Part shown: positions 21,435 through 32,822 of the stretch, one piece after another
Numbering within the stretch: the stretch's first letter is position 1
How the letters are laid out: each line of letters begins with the position of its first letter
Assembly: GCA_003214355.1 (NCBI GenBank)
Contig: QCLS01000002.1
Location: 186,001 to 250,000 of the forward strand
Source of the DNA: Prochlorococcus sp. AG-418-C09
GTDB taxonomy: Bacteria; Cyanobacteriota; Cyanobacteriia; PCC-6307; Cyanobiaceae
DNA length: 64,000 nucleotides
Direction: 5' to 3'
Program-made: the position numbers and the translations under genes
The notes under the pieces: generated by a model
Databases searched by the model: none
What the model was told of the DNA's origin: nothing
The model's input: the letters and a program-made list of their open reading frames with translations, nothing else

Positions 21435-22358
21435 ATGAAGTTTCTTTTTGTAATTGATCTATTAAAAAATATTAATCCTTTAAAAGATTCTTCAGTTGCG
21501 TTAATGCAAGCAACCTCGAGGAAGTTTATAGAGGTTTGGATATGCACTCCCCAGGATCTTGAGGCAAGAGGGGATGAAGTTTGGGCATCTTCAATAAAAA
21601 TTAACCCAAATCCTTGGCTTTCTAAGATAGAAACCGAATGTATTCCTTTGGCGGAGTTTAGTTGTATTTGGATGAGAAAAGACCCTCCCGTTAATGAAGG
21701 TTATTTATATGCTACACATCTTCTGGAAGTAGCTGAACGAAAGGGAGTCAAAGTAATCAATAAGCCTGCCTCATTAAGAGCATGGAATGAGAAATTAGGA
21801 GCCTTAAGATATAGTAATCTAATGGCTCCGACGTTAGTAGCTAGTAAAATAGATGACCTAATGAATTTTGCCCAGGCTCATGAAGATGTAGTCATAAAAC
21901 CATTAGGGGGGAAAGGAGGGCAAGGTGTTATTCGTATTACCCAGAATTCTCCTTGTATAAAAGCAATGATTGAATTAATAACCTGCCAAGAAGAGCTCCC
22001 AGTAATGATGCAGAAATTTATTCCTGAAGTTGCTCAGGGAGATAAAAGAATAATTATTGTGGATGGCGAACCATTTGGTGCAATTAATAGAATTCCCAAA
22101 AAAGGAGATTTTAGAAGCAATTTAGCATTGGGAGGTAAACCTGAAAAATCTAATTTATCAGATCAAGAAAAAATGATTTGTTCAGAGTTATCAATGCAGT
22201 TAAAAGAAGAAGGCCTTTTTTTTGTTGGAATTGATGTTATTAATGGAATGCTTAGTGAAATCAATGTAACTAGCCCTACTGGCTTGCGCGAGATCGAGAA
22301 GTTCTCAAATAAATCAATTGCTGACGAAATTATCGAAAACCTAATTTCTATTATTTAA
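21435..22358 (+). CDS. gshB: Glutathione synthetase
   Basis: [43 protein letters not shown]. Confidence 0.95.
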   Translation: MKFLFVIDLLKNINPLKDSSVALMQATSRKFIEVWICTPQDLEARGDEVWASSIKINPNPWLSKIETECIPLAEFSCIWMRKDPPVNEGYLYATHLLEVAERKGVKVINKPASLRAWNEKLGALRYSNLMAPTLVASKIDDLMNFAQAHEDVVIKPLGGKGGQGVIRITQNSPCIKAMIELITCQEELPVMMQKFIPEVAQGDKRIIIVDGEPFGAINRIPKKGDFRSNLALGGKPEKSNLSDQEKMICSELSMQLKEEGLFFVGIDVINGMLSEINVTSPTGLREIEKFSNKSIADEIIENLISII

Positions 22359-23740
22359 TAAAATATCTGTTCAGCAAGAGCTGAGAGCTTTAAATTAATT
22401 TCTTGCAACTCTTTATGAGGTATTGATCCGTGAACAAGTCCAGACCCTGCAGTTAATTGCAATTCTTTATCAATATATCTTGCGCCTCTAATTGCAACTC
22501 TAAAATCAGAATTACCATAAGAATCAACCCAACCTATGGGAGCAGAATAATTATATCTAGAGAAAGATTCAATTTTTTCTATAAAATTAGATGCTTTATT
22601 CTTTGGCAAGCCACATACTGCAGGAGTAGGATGAAGAGTTTTTAACAACTCAAATGGACATATATTATCAAATTGAGAATTAATTTCAGTACATAAATGA
22701 GAAATAGGACCAAAAGAAACAACTTTTAATTCTCCTTTATTAAATTTATTAATCTTCATTAATCTCAAACAATCAGTTAAATAATCAATCACAAAATCGT
22801 GTTCTCTTATGTCCTTGGCACTTTTTAAAAGCAGTTTATCATTATGGCCCGATTGAGCAGTGCCTGCTATTGCTTCTAGTGTAAGGATCTTTTCTCTAAA
22901 AGAAAATAATTTTTCTGGCGAAGCTCCGAAGGTTATATCTTCATAATTTCTTTTCCAAACATATGTACAACTATTATTTAGATTCAATCGGAAGTTCTTT
23001 AAAATATGAATCAAATTTAATTTATGATTCATTTCATAATTTATCCTTTTACATAAAACAACTTTTTTTAAAATTCCTTGATTTATAAGATCTAGACCTT
23101 CTAATATATCTTTTTTTAAATCTTCATTAGATCTATCTAAAAGTAAATTAAACCTTTTAATTTCTGGAATATCACCCTCATTTTCTTTCTTAGTAGAATC
23201 TTTTATATTAATAATCTCATTTCTAATAAACCGAATTTCTTTTATTAAATCTTTAAAAGAGGAATTTTCATCTAATTCATAATTGATTCTTAACCATGAA
23301 TTATGTAATTTTTTTATTATTAGTATTCTTGGTAATATTGCTTCCATTATTGGTACATCATTCTCAATCTTAGTCCTTAAAGAAGTATTACCATAGGAAA
23401 AAAAATAAATTACTTTCGATAAAGATTCCTTATCATTTGGACTATTAAGAAATGTCATTTGATCAAATACATTTTTGGTAAAATATTTGGCTTGCTCAAA
23501 CTTATTCAAGTCATTAATCTGAGCGAATTTACATTTATCCAAGGCAATATAAGACATTCGGTCCTTTTCTTCCCAGAAAGCAGAAAAAGAATATCTGTCA
23601 AGAAAATAGTTATACATATCAATTAAATCTAAAGAAGGCATCTTTACACAAATACTTACTAATCCTTTCCTAATACCACTATCCTGGTATTGAGATGAAA
23701 GATCCTTTAAAAATTCAGAGAAGCTGGATTCACAATGCAT
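22355..23740 (-). CDS. menF: Isochorismate synthase
   Basis: [36 protein letters not shown]. Confidence 0.88.
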   Translation of the reverse strand: MHCESSFSEFLKDLSSQYQDSGIRKGLVSICVKMPSLDLIDMYNYFLDRYSFSAFWEEKDRMSYIALDKCKFAQINDLNKFEQAKYFTKNVFDQMTFLNSPNDKESLSKVIYFFSYGNTSLRTKIENDVPIMEAILPRILIIKKLHNSWLRINYELDENSSFKDLIKEIRFIRNEIINIKDSTKKENEGDIPEIKRFNLLLDRSNEDLKKDILEGLDLINQGILKKVVLCKRINYEMNHKLNLIHILKNFRLNLNNSCTYVWKRNYEDITFGASPEKLFSFREKILTLEAIAGTAQSGHNDKLLLKSAKDIREHDFVIDYLTDCLRLMKINKFNKGELKVVSFGPISHLCTEINSQFDNICPFELLKTLHPTPAVCGLPKNKASNFIEKIESFSRYNYSAPIGWVDSYGNSDFRVAIRGARYIDKELQLTAGSGLVHGSIPHKELQEINLKLSALAEQIFY

Positions 23741-23842
23741 AACTTATTGAAAATAACTAAAAATCATTCAATAAAGTAAAAAATGTAACTCAAATTATAA
23801 TCTATATTAAATAATAGAATTACTTTCTAAGATATTTATAAA

Positions 23843-24760
23843 ATGGCTTTGAGTAAAAAAGCATTATGGATTCAGGCCTTAAAGTGGCCTCTATATTCAG
23901 TTGCAATAATGCCAATATTTATATCTGCTGCTTTTAATTTGTATTTATTTCATGAAATTAAAATAGGGAATTTCTTTGCATTCACATTTGCTTCGGTATT
24001 TATATTATTTTGGGAAAATTTAACTAACGACTTATTTGATGCTGAAACTGGCGTAGATGAATTTAAATTTCATTCAGTAGTAAACCTTTTTAGTAATAAA
24101 AATATCTTAAATATAATTGCATATTTATCTTTATTAGTTGGACTTCTATTGATAACAATAATATCTTTATCAACAAATATAAATATCCTTTTTTTAATTG
24201 TTGGGTGCTGTGTTCTGGGCTATGTATATCAAGGCCCACCTTTTAGATTGGGTTATTTTGGTCTTGGCGAGCCTTTGTGCTGGTTAGCCTTTGGACCATT
24301 AGCTCACTCAGCTGCTTTGTTGGCATTGAACCCTTCAACCAAGCAATCTTTTAAAATACCTTGGCAAGAAGCTTTATTACTAGGATCGGGGCCAGCATTG
24401 GCTACTACATTAATATTATTTTGCTCTCATTTTCATCAGATTAATCAAGATAAACTTCATGGGAAGAAATCTCCTTTAGTTTTAATTGGAACAAAAAAAG
24501 GGGCTTCTTTAATACCCTATATAATATTTATTATTTATTTAATAGAATTTGTAATTATTTTAAAAGGTTTTGTCCCTTACTCTTGTATGCTTTACTTAAT
24601 TAGTTTTCCTAATGCTTTTAAACTTATAAAACTTCTAAGAAATTCTCATAATAAACCAAGCACAATTAAGAATTGCAAGTTTATAGCTGTTCAATTTCAG
24701 ACTTTTAATGGAATTGGCTTGATTCTAGGCTTATTTGTATCCTTTCTAATTAATAAATGA
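23843..24760 (+). CDS. menA: 1,4-dihydroxy-2-naphthoate phytyl/prenyltransferase
   Basis: UbiA-type NDLFDAETGVD motif; position ahead of menC-menE. Confidence 0.88.
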   Translation: MALSKKALWIQALKWPLYSVAIMPIFISAAFNLYLFHEIKIGNFFAFTFASVFILFWENLTNDLFDAETGVDEFKFHSVVNLFSNKNILNIIAYLSLLVGLLLITIISLSTNINILFLIVGCCVLGYVYQGPPFRLGYFGLGEPLCWLAFGPLAHSAALLALNPSTKQSFKIPWQEALLLGSGPALATTLILFCSHFHQINQDKLHGKKSPLVLIGTKKGASLIPYIIFIIYLIEFVIILKGFVPYSCMLYLISFPNAFKLIKLLRNSHNKPSTIKNCKFIAVQFQTFNGIGLILGLFVSFLINK

Positions 24761-25719
24761 AAATAAACTTTAAAAAAAAATATTTTCACTTCAACTTATC
24801 GCAATCTATTAAAACCTCTAAAAAGAAAATCATATTTAAGCATGGATGGCTTATTAAGTTGGAAAATAAGAATAAAATAGGATTTGGAGAGATATCACCG
24901 CTTTCTCAAAATAATTTCAAAGAGTGTCAAAGACAACTTATACAAATACCTCCTAATCTAGATGAATCAAATCTTCTTCAAAATGTTAAATCATTTCACC
25001 CATGTGTTCAATCAGCCTTGCATACAGCAATGGCAGAATTAAAAGGGGAACTAATTTTAAATGATAATAATCAATTTAAAAATATCGATCAAACAGCTAT
25101 TCTTTGTGATTCTCACTCTATTCAAGAAGACTTAAAGATATTTATAAGTAAAAATAAATCTATGACAAAACCAATCACATTAAAATGGAAAGTAGGAATA
25201 AAAGATAATAATACTGAAGAATTACTTCTAGAAAAAGTTCTTAATCAAATAAAAAACAATATTAGATTGAGAATAGATGCTAATGGAGCTTGGAGTAGAA
25301 GAATAGCTGAAAGATGGGCAGATATTCTTAAAGGCAATGAAAATCTAGATTGGTTAGAACAGCCTTTACCAGAAGATGACTTGGAGGGCCTCAAAGCACT
25401 TCAAAAAAAGATTCCCGTTGCTTTGGACGAATCTTTACTTAAATACCCAAATTTAATTGAGGAGTGGGATGGCTGGCAAATTAGAAGACCTTCTCAAGAA
25501 AGTAATCCAATTATTCTTATGAAAGAATTAGAAAATAAAAAAGGTTATAGATCAATCAGTACATCTTTTGAAACTGGAATAGGAAGAAGAATTATTTATC
25601 ATCTAGCTTCGCTCCAATTAGAAGGGCCTACGCCAAAAGTTCCAGGCTTAGCATTAAAACAGATTCCGAAATCTTCCCTTTTTTCAAGTGATGCGAAATT
25701 GGTTTGGGATAATTTATGA
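24757..25719 (+). CDS. menC: o-Succinylbenzoate synthase
   Basis: Enolase-superfamily LRIDANGAWS, WLEQPLPEDD, VALDESL. Confidence 0.88.
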   Translation: MKINFKKKYFHFNLSQSIKTSKKKIIFKHGWLIKLENKNKIGFGEISPLSQNNFKECQRQLIQIPPNLDESNLLQNVKSFHPCVQSALHTAMAELKGELILNDNNQFKNIDQTAILCDSHSIQEDLKIFISKNKSMTKPITLKWKVGIKDNNTEELLLEKVLNQIKNNIRLRIDANGAWSRRIAERWADILKGNENLDWLEQPLPEDDLEGLKALQKKIPVALDESLLKYPNLIEEWDGWQIRRPSQESNPIILMKELENKKGYRSISTSFETGIGRRIIYHLASLQLEGPTPKVPGLALKQIPKSSLFSSDAKLVWDNL

Positions 25720-26942
25720 TGACAAATATCAAAGAGATCACAGTTCAGAATAATGAAGAATTAAGTTCAAACTTAATTCTTAAATATCTTGAAAGAAAGA
25801 AATTAATATATATAAAAAACGAATCAAATCAATGTGATGATAAATTAGAGCCAATTAATTTTGACCCTCCCGCAATTATTCTAAAAAGTAGCGGAAGTTT
25901 TCAAAAGCCTAAGACATGCATTCATAAAGTAGAAAATCTTGATAATTCAGCGAAGTATTCTGGAATTTGGCTCCAAGAGCAAGGCTTGAAATTAGAAAAT
26001 TGTTGTATTTTTAATACTTTACCTCTGAATCACATAAGTGGTTTTATGGCATTGTGGAGAAGTCATAAATGGCAGTGTGACTACATTAGTATTTCTAATG
26101 AATTACTAAAACAAACCAAAGAATTATTGGAAAAAACAATTTCCATCAACAATATAAATAAAAAGACTCTAATAACATCCTTAGTGCCGACTCAACTAAA
26201 AAGGCTTTTAAAAGAACCAGATGGAATTAAATGGTTAAAACTTTTTGACGTAATATGGCTTGGGGGTTCATCAATTTCGATCAAAACAGCAAACCAATGT
26301 AGAAGAGCAGGAATCAAGCTGGCACCCTGTTATGGATCTACAGAAACTGCAGCAATGATATCTTGTTTAAAACCAATAGATTTCCTAGAAGGAAATAATA
26401 CTGTAGGAGAACCACTAAAAGATGTTCAGCTAAAAGTTAATCAAAAAGGATTAATAACTATAAACGCAGAAAGAATTGGAATAGAATATGTAAATCCAAC
26501 AAACCTGAAAAAGTTTGCAAATGATGAAGGTTGGTGGGAAAGTAGTGATCTTGGACAAATTATAAAAATAAATCAGCAACATTTCCTGAATTTCTTAGGA
26601 AGGGCAGATAATGCATTTCAATCTGGAGGAGAAACTGTTTTCCCTGAATTAATTAAAAAAAGATTAGAAGAAATAATCTCAATAAAAAGTTTGCCCATTA
26701 AGGATGTTTTCATTAATAAAATAAGAGATGAGATCTGGGAAAATAGATTTGAAGTTTTATTAAGTTTTAACAATAAGTTAAAATCAACCATCATTGATAA
26801 TTCACTACAAGTATTAGAAAAAAATTATCGTAATTGGCCAAATCATGAAAGGCCTAGGAAAATAGTAGTTTTAGAAAATAAACTTAGTTCTTCGAATGTA
26901 AAAGCAAGTGAAATGAAAAGTTGGAAAGATACTGAAGATTAA
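25716..26942 (+). CDS. menE: o-Succinylbenzoate--CoA ligase
   Basis: AMP-binding signature-like LKSSGSFQKPK, CYGSTETAAM, LGRADNAFQSGGETVFP. Confidence 0.88.
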   Translation: MMTNIKEITVQNNEELSSNLILKYLERKKLIYIKNESNQCDDKLEPINFDPPAIILKSSGSFQKPKTCIHKVENLDNSAKYSGIWLQEQGLKLENCCIFNTLPLNHISGFMALWRSHKWQCDYISISNELLKQTKELLEKTISINNINKKTLITSLVPTQLKRLLKEPDGIKWLKLFDVIWLGGSSISIKTANQCRRAGIKLAPCYGSTETAAMISCLKPIDFLEGNNTVGEPLKDVQLKVNQKGLITINAERIGIEYVNPTNLKKFANDEGWWESSDLGQIIKINQQHFLNFLGRADNAFQSGGETVFPELIKKRLEEIISIKSLPIKDVFINKIRDEIWENRFEVLLSFNNKLKSTIIDNSLQVLEKNYRNWPNHERPRKIVVLENKLSSSNVKASEMKSWKDTED

Positions 26943-26946
26943 TTAA

Positions 26947-27414
26947 CTAACACTCTTTAATTTTATTTTCTAAATTAGAAGCCTCAATCCAAAGTTCTAA
27001 AGAGTCTGGCAAATTAATCTTATCTTTTGTATTTAAATCAATGGAACAATGAACTATGTTAACTTCTGCTGCTTTAACTGATTTATTAAAAAAAAGAGTT
27101 TTAATTTTAAATAAATGATTATTAATTTTAGAGGGTATAACCTTTATATTCAAAGTGCAACCTAATTCTATAGGAGAGAGGAAATTTGCTTCACAATTAA
27201 TAATTGGTAGACCTCTTTCAATTTTATTATGAGTAGAAGGAAAAATCTCTTTATGAGAAATACCATATTTATCAAGGCTTTCCTCCCAAGATTGATGGGC
27301 AAAGCTTAATAGATTATGAAAATGAATAATCCCCGCTGAATCGCATTCGCCAAACTTAACTTTCCTTTCTAAAAGTAACCAATAATCTGATTTCATATAG
27401 AGATTATCTATCAA
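26947..27414 (-). CDS. menI: 1,4-dihydroxy-2-naphthoyl-CoA hydrolase-like hotdog thioesterase
   Basis: [27 protein letters not shown], 4-HBCoA thioesterase-type D-x-AGI motif; adjacent to men genes; start may be the second Met. Confidence 0.78.
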   Translation of the reverse strand: MIDNLYMKSDYWLLLERKVKFGECDSAGIIHFHNLLSFAHQSWEESLDKYGISHKEIFPSTHNKIERGLPIINCEANFLSPIELGCTLNIKVIPSKINNHLFKIKTLFFNKSVKAAEVNIVHCSIDLNTKDKINLPDSLELWIEASNLENKIKEC

Positions 27415-28591
27415 CCGATCCCATAATTACATCAATAGACCCAAGAATTGCCATAATGTCTGCTATTTTATTTCCTTTAAGAATATGAGGTAATATTTGT
27501 AGATTATTAAGATCTGCAGCTCTAATTTTAAATCGCCAAGGAGTGACTTCATTATTACCCTGAATGAATACTCCTATTTCTCCCTTACCAGATTCTAGCC
27601 TGGTATATAGTTCACCTGATGGAATTTTAAAAGTTGGTGCAACTTTCTTAGCTACATACTGATAATCCAGACCAAAAATTTCATTCTTTTTATCATCAGT
27701 AGCCATTCGCTTAGCCTCTAAATTTTCAGTAGGTCCTCCAGGGATCATTTCAGAAGCTTGTCGGATTATTTTTAAAGATTGTCGCATTTCTTCAATTCTT
27801 ACTCTATACCTTGCATAACAATCTCCTTCTTTTGCTGAAGCAATTTCCCAATCAAAATCATCATAACATTCATATTTATCAGCTTTTCTTAAATCCCATG
27901 AGACACCAGAAGCCCTTAACATTGGTCCTGAAAGAGACCAATTGATAGCTTGCTCTTTATTAATAGTTCCTAAACCCTCAATCCTTTTCTTAAAAATTGG
28001 ATTATTTGTTATTAATTTCTCATACTCATCAATTTTAGGGGCAAACCAATCACAAAAATCAATACATTTATCCAGCCATCCATAAGGTAGATCACAAGCA
28101 ACACCTCCAATTCTAAAATAATTATTATTAATTAATCTTTGACCTGTTGCGGCTTCCCAAAGATCGTAAATCATTTCTCTTTCTCTAAAAATATAAAAGA
28201 AAGGTGTTTGGGCTCCCACATCAGCAAGAAAAGGACCAAGCCAAAGTAGATGATTAGCTATTCTATTTAGCTCTAACATTAAGACCCGTATGTAACTTGC
28301 TCTTTTTGGGACAACAATGTTTGCTAACTTTTCAGGGGCATTTACAACAATAGCTTCATAAAACATGCCCGCTGCGTAATCCATTCTGCTTACATAAGGT
28401 ACATACATAACATTTGTTCTATTCTCAGCTATTTTCTCCATCCCCCTATGCAAATAACCTATCACGGGTTCACAATCAATTACGTTCTCGCCATCAAGGG
28501 TAACAACTAATCTCAGAACGCCATGCATAGATGGATGATGGGGCCCAAAATTAACCACCATTGGTTCAGTTCTTGTCTCTAGTTGAGCCAT
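27404..28591 (-). CDS. ndhH: NAD(P)H-quinone oxidoreductase subunit H
   Basis: [17 protein letters not shown]...[15 protein letters not shown]-terminal [12 protein letters not shown]. Confidence 0.97.
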   Translation of the reverse strand: MAQLETRTEPMVVNFGPHHPSMHGVLRLVVTLDGENVIDCEPVIGYLHRGMEKIAENRTNVMYVPYVSRMDYAAGMFYEAIVVNAPEKLANIVVPKRASYIRVLMLELNRIANHLLWLGPFLADVGAQTPFFYIFREREMIYDLWEAATGQRLINNNYFRIGGVACDLPYGWLDKCIDFCDWFAPKIDEYEKLITNNPIFKKRIEGLGTINKEQAINWSLSGPMLRASGVSWDLRKADKYECYDDFDWEIASAKEGDCYARYRVRIEEMRQSLKIIRQASEMIPGGPTENLEAKRMATDDKKNEIFGLDYQYVAKKVAPTFKIPSGELYTRLESGKGEIGVFIQGNNEVTPWRFKIRAADLNNLQILPHILKGNKIADIMAILGSIDVIMGSVDR

Positions 28592-28628
28592 TAAAATTAA
28601 TCCTTTTATTAAATATTACTAGAAAGTT

Positions 28629-29531
28629 ATGGAAAATGAATCTCATAATACATCTTTTTTTTATCACCAATCAGTAATGACGCAAGAAATATTAGATTCT
28701 ATAGACTATTGCCCACATATTTCATTCAAAGATTTTCTAGGGATAGATGCAACCTTAGGCGGTGGAGGTCATTCTTACCAGTTATTAAAGAAATACCATA
28801 ACTTAAAAATCATTGGATTAGATCAAGACCCAGATGCAAGAAATGCATCAATCGCTAATTTGAAAGAATTTAAAAATAGAATTACTATTAACGCATTTAA
28901 TTTTGCAGATTATATCCCCGAAAAAAAAGTCTCATTCGTTATTGCCGATCTAGGAGTTAATAGTAATCAACTTGGTAATCCTGAGAGAGGATTCAGTTTC
29001 TTAAAGGATGGACCATTAGATATGCGTATGAATCCCTCTTTAGAAATTACTGCTGAAAAGTTATTAAAACAAATCAGTGAAAAAGATCTAGCAGATTTAA
29101 TTTATGAATATGGTGATGAAAGACTTTCAAGAAAGATTGCCCATAAAATTAAAAAAGAATTACAAGAAAAAGGTAATTTCTCTGGTACAAAAGAATTAGC
29201 ATACTCAATAGCAGGGTGCTTCCCACCTAAACAAAGATATAGAAGAATTCATCCAGCCACTAGGACTTTTCAAGCCTTAAGAATTGCAGTTAACAGAGAA
29301 ATCGATGTACTAAAAAAATTACTAGATAATGCTCCTAATTGGCTCATGCCTGGAGGGATAATTACAATAATTAGCTTTCACTCAATAGAGGACAGGTTAG
29401 TCAAGAATCATTTTAGAAATGATATGAGATTAATTCCAATCACCAAAAAACCTCTTACTCCCTCTGCCTCCGAAATACTTGAGAACAAAAGGTCCAGAAG
29501 TGCTAAATTGAGAATTGCACAAATTAAGTAA
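28629..29531 (+). CDS. rsmH: 16S rRNA m4C1402 methyltransferase
   Basis: DATLGGGGHS, LGVNSNQLGNPERGFSF, SFHSIEDRLVK. Confidence 0.95.
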   Translation: MENESHNTSFFYHQSVMTQEILDSIDYCPHISFKDFLGIDATLGGGGHSYQLLKKYHNLKIIGLDQDPDARNASIANLKEFKNRITINAFNFADYIPEKKVSFVIADLGVNSNQLGNPERGFSFLKDGPLDMRMNPSLEITAEKLLKQISEKDLADLIYEYGDERLSRKIAHKIKKELQEKGNFSGTKELAYSIAGCFPPKQRYRRIHPATRTFQALRIAVNREIDVLKKLLDNAPNWLMPGGIITIISFHSIEDRLVKNHFRNDMRLIPITKKPLTPSASEILENKRSRSAKLRIAQIK

Positions 29532-29543
29532 TTGATTTTTATG

Positions 29544-30689
29544 CTATCTAATAGTTTTCACTAAATAAGAAATTTCACTAATAGTCGTATCTATATCATC
29601 AGAAGAAGTCATTAATCCAATACTTAATCTGATAGATGACTCTGCTTCTTTCAAAGATTTTCCCAAAGCGAGTAAAACATGTGAGGGTTTACCGTTACTG
29701 CATGCAGATCCACTAGAACAAATGATTTTAGGTTTTAATCTCTTATGCAATAAAGCTCCATTAACCTTAGGAAAAGTAATATTCAAATTATGAGGCAACC
29801 TCTCATACATAGAACCATTAACTTCAAGAAGGGAAATATTTTCAGTCAAACCTTTAAGCAAATTATCTCTATGAAATGCAAGTTTTTCTGCATTCTCTTT
29901 AGTATTTCTAATAGCTATCTCTATTGCTTTTGTAAATCCAACAATTAAAGGCAAAGGAATAGTTCCTGACCTTAATCCAAATTCTTGCCCACCTCCTACA
30001 AACAATGGATCTAATTCAATCTCCTCATCTATTACTAGAATACCAATCCCCTTAGGACCATATATCTTATGAGAACTAAATGTAATCATATTGGCTATGG
30101 AATCCAAATCCTTCATTGGTATATAACCAATACATTGTGCCGCATCAGTATGCAAAACAATTCCCTTAGACTTGCAAATAGAATAAATCCATTGCAGGGG
30201 TTGAATTACTCCAATCTCATTATTAGCCAACATTATGCTAACTAAGAATGTTTCTGGTTTTATGGCTTCAATAAACTTCTGCTTTGAAAGCAAACCATTC
30301 TTTTCTGGCTCTATTTCTGTCACAGTATAACCTTCTTTTTTTAATTTTCTTAGAGGTTCTAAAACTGCTTGATGCTCTGTCTTTAGTGTAATTATATGGC
30401 CATATTTACCAGTTCTCTTATTAAAATTTCTTGCAAATCCAATTAAGGCAAGATTATTGGATTCTGTAGCTCCGCTTGTAAAAATTACTCTTCTATTCTT
30501 AAGTTTCAAGTAAGTTTGTACTCTCTCTCTTGAAACTTCAAGAACAGCACTAGCATTAATATTTGCTAAATTAGATTTACTTGAAGGATTAGCAAAATTT
30601 TCAGTCCAATAAGGATTCATCGATTCAACAACTTCCTTTAAACAAGGAGTCGATGACTGGTAATCTAGTAGAATAGGACTTGTAACCAT
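29544..30689 (-). CDS. Cysteine desulfurase (NifS/IscS family)
   Basis: LDYQSSTP, TSGATESNNLAL, SSHKIYGPKGIG, CSSGSACSNG. Confidence 0.92.
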   Translation of the reverse strand: MVTSPILLDYQSSTPCLKEVVESMNPYWTENFANPSSKSNLANINASAVLEVSRERVQTYLKLKNRRVIFTSGATESNNLALIGFARNFNKRTGKYGHIITLKTEHQAVLEPLRKLKKEGYTVTEIEPEKNGLLSKQKFIEAIKPETFLVSIMLANNEIGVIQPLQWIYSICKSKGIVLHTDAAQCIGYIPMKDLDSIANMITFSSHKIYGPKGIGILVIDEEIELDPLFVGGGQEFGLRSGTIPLPLIVGFTKAIEIAIRNTKENAEKLAFHRDNLLKGLTENISLLEVNGSMYERLPHNLNITFPKVNGALLHKRLKPKIICSSGSACSNGKPSHVLLALGKSLKEAESSIRLSIGLMTSSDDIDTTISEISYLVKTIR

Positions 30690-30745
30690 ATTTTTTAGTA
30701 TATAAAATTTTTAGTAAGTTCATTTAATTCACTTAAAAATAAAAA

Positions 30746-31471
30746 ATGAATAATCCTCAACAAAGTACAGAAACAATAAAGAAATCGCAAATTTTACTTG
30801 TCGATGATGAACCTGGCTTAAGAAATGCAGTCAAAACTTTTCTTGAAGACGAAGGTTTTGAAATTACGGTTGCGGTCGATGGCGAAGATGGATGGGAAAA
30901 AGCTCAACAATTTTTTCCCGACTTAATTATCAGTGACATAATGATGCCAAGATGTAATGGATACGCATTATTAGAGAGAGTAAGAGCTGATGAAAGATTG
31001 AGTGGAACGCCTCTTATTTTCTTAACAGCAAAAGGAATGACACTTGATAGAACTCAAGGATATTTGGCAGGAGTTGATGATTACATTGCAAAACCTTTTG
31101 ATCCCGACGAATTGTCTGCAAGAGTAAGAAATGTAATCAATAGACAAGAAAGACTCCTTAAAGAAGCTGCAAAATTTGCAGACATAGATGTCAGCAAAAT
31201 GGCAAAACAAATTACTGAAATCAGATCCATGTTGACAAATAACAATCCTGCAAATCAAGACAATTCAACAACACTTCCTAGTTTCACTCCAAGAGAGGAA
31301 AGTGTTTTGCAATTAGTCGCGGAAGGACTAATGAATAAAGAAATAGCAAGAAAATTAGAAACTTCTATTAGAAATGTTGAAAAATATGTAAGCAGGCTAT
31401 TCATTAAAACAAGTACTTCAAGTAGGACAGAATTAGTTAGATATGCCTTAGAAAATCATCTTGTAACCTAG
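30746..31471 (+). CDS. Response regulator, REC + LuxR/NarL-type HTH (Ycf29/TctD-like)
   Basis: LVDDEPGLR, DLIISDIMMPRCNGY, LTAKG and FTPRE..LVAEGLMNKEIARKL HTH. Confidence 0.88.
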   Translation: MNNPQQSTETIKKSQILLVDDEPGLRNAVKTFLEDEGFEITVAVDGEDGWEKAQQFFPDLIISDIMMPRCNGYALLERVRADERLSGTPLIFLTAKGMTLDRTQGYLAGVDDYIAKPFDPDELSARVRNVINRQERLLKEAAKFADIDVSKMAKQITEIRSMLTNNNPANQDNSTTLPSFTPREESVLQLVAEGLMNKEIARKLETSIRNVEKYVSRLFIKTSTSSRTELVRYALENHLVT

Positions 31472-31472
31472 T

Positions 31473-32189
31473 TTAATCAATTTTTTTGAATTCAATTAGT
31501 TTCGAAAAGTAAAAAGGGGCCTGATTTAATTTCTTTTGAACGACTTCAAATCCTCTTTCTTCTGCCGCACTTATAATTCCTTTTTCTCTTAATGTATAGG
31601 CCCTTGTAGTCTTACTAGGACCAGGAAATAATTTTCCAATATTTTTTAGAATTGCCAACAATGGCGTGTATGGGGCAAAACTTACAATAAGATTAGATTG
31701 GCTTAAATCACATAAATGTTTCACCATTTCTTCAGCTACTGATTGAGGATAATGTATAAAAACATCCAAGCAAATTACATAATCAAAATCCCCTTTTAAG
31801 CTCTCTAAATCGCATGTTTTAAATTGGATGTTTTTAGAACTTAAGCCAGCATTCTTAATCCTTTTCTTAGTTTCATTAATCATTGATAAGGAGATATCAC
31901 TCACTTGAAGATTTTTAACCCCCATCATCAATAGTGGAACTGCCAAGCTCCCTACACCACATCCTGCGTCGCAAAAAGTCTTTTCGTTAATAGCAGGCTT
32001 GTTTTTAATCCAATCAATTACATCATCAACTGTTTTTTGATGTCCTATCCTGATATTCTTCTGAACAGTATTAACATCTTCAGATTTACTATAAATTCTT
32101 TTCCATCTATCAAATCCAGTCCCATTAAAGTAATCTTTAACTTCTGTTTTCTCAAGATTAATAGTATTTTTCATAAAATTTTTTAACAA
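31473..32189 (-). CDS. chlM: Mg-protoporphyrin IX methyltransferase
   Basis: GTGFDRWKRIYS, DAGCGVGSLAVPL, FAPYTPLLAILKNIGKLFPGPSKTTRAY. Confidence 0.93.
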   Translation of the reverse strand: MLKNFMKNTINLEKTEVKDYFNGTGFDRWKRIYSKSEDVNTVQKNIRIGHQKTVDDVIDWIKNKPAINEKTFCDAGCGVGSLAVPLLMMGVKNLQVSDISLSMINETKKRIKNAGLSSKNIQFKTCDLESLKGDFDYVICLDVFIHYPQSVAEEMVKHLCDLSQSNLIVSFAPYTPLLAILKNIGKLFPGPSKTTRAYTLREKGIISAAEERGFEVVQKKLNQAPFYFSKLIEFKKID

Positions 32190-32264
32190 AATATTTTTTT
32201 AATATTAACTAACTAGCGTTCAACTAATAGCACGTCATCATAAGAAAAGAATTGTTTTGTTATT

Positions 32265-32801
32265 TTGTCTTCTTCAAATTCAGAATCTGTTAATAAAATC
32301 GCCATAGTAATGGGGAGTGATTCAGATCTTAAAACAATGAAGCCTGCAGTTGATATTATTGAGGAATTTGGTATCGAGTCAGAGGTATCTATTTTATCTG
32401 CTCATAGGACACCAATAGAAATGATTGAATATGCAAAAAAAGCAGAATCCAATAATATTAAAGTTATTATTGCAGGGGCTGGTGGTGCTGCTCATTTACC
32501 AGGAATGATTGCATCAATATCAACTATTCCTGTAATTGGAGTTCCAGTAGAAAGTAAAACGCTTAAAGGCATTGATTCATTACTTTCCATAGTTCAAATG
32601 CCAGCAGGTGTACCTGTAGCAACTGTTGCTATCAATGGTTCAAAAAATGCTGGATTATTAGCAATACAGATATTAAGTTTAAATAACACATTAATTAATA
32701 AAAAGTTAAAGACTTATAAGGAAACGCTACATTCAAAAGTTATAAAGAAGAATAAAAATCTCAACAATCTTGGAGCAGAAAAATACCTAGAAAACTATTA
32801 G
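32265..32801 (+). CDS. purE: N5-carboxyaminoimidazole ribonucleotide mutase
   Basis: VMGSDSDLKTM, SAHRTP, GAGGAAHLPGM; TTG start. Confidence 0.94.
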   Translation: MSSSNSESVNKIAIVMGSDSDLKTMKPAVDIIEEFGIESEVSILSAHRTPIEMIEYAKKAESNNIKVIIAGAGGAAHLPGMIASISTIPVIGVPVESKTLKGIDSLLSIVQMPAGVPVATVAINGSKNAGLLAIQILSLNNTLINKKLKTYKETLHSKVIKKNKNLNNLGAEKYLENY

Positions 32802-32822
32802 AAACTTTTTCTTTAAATAGTC

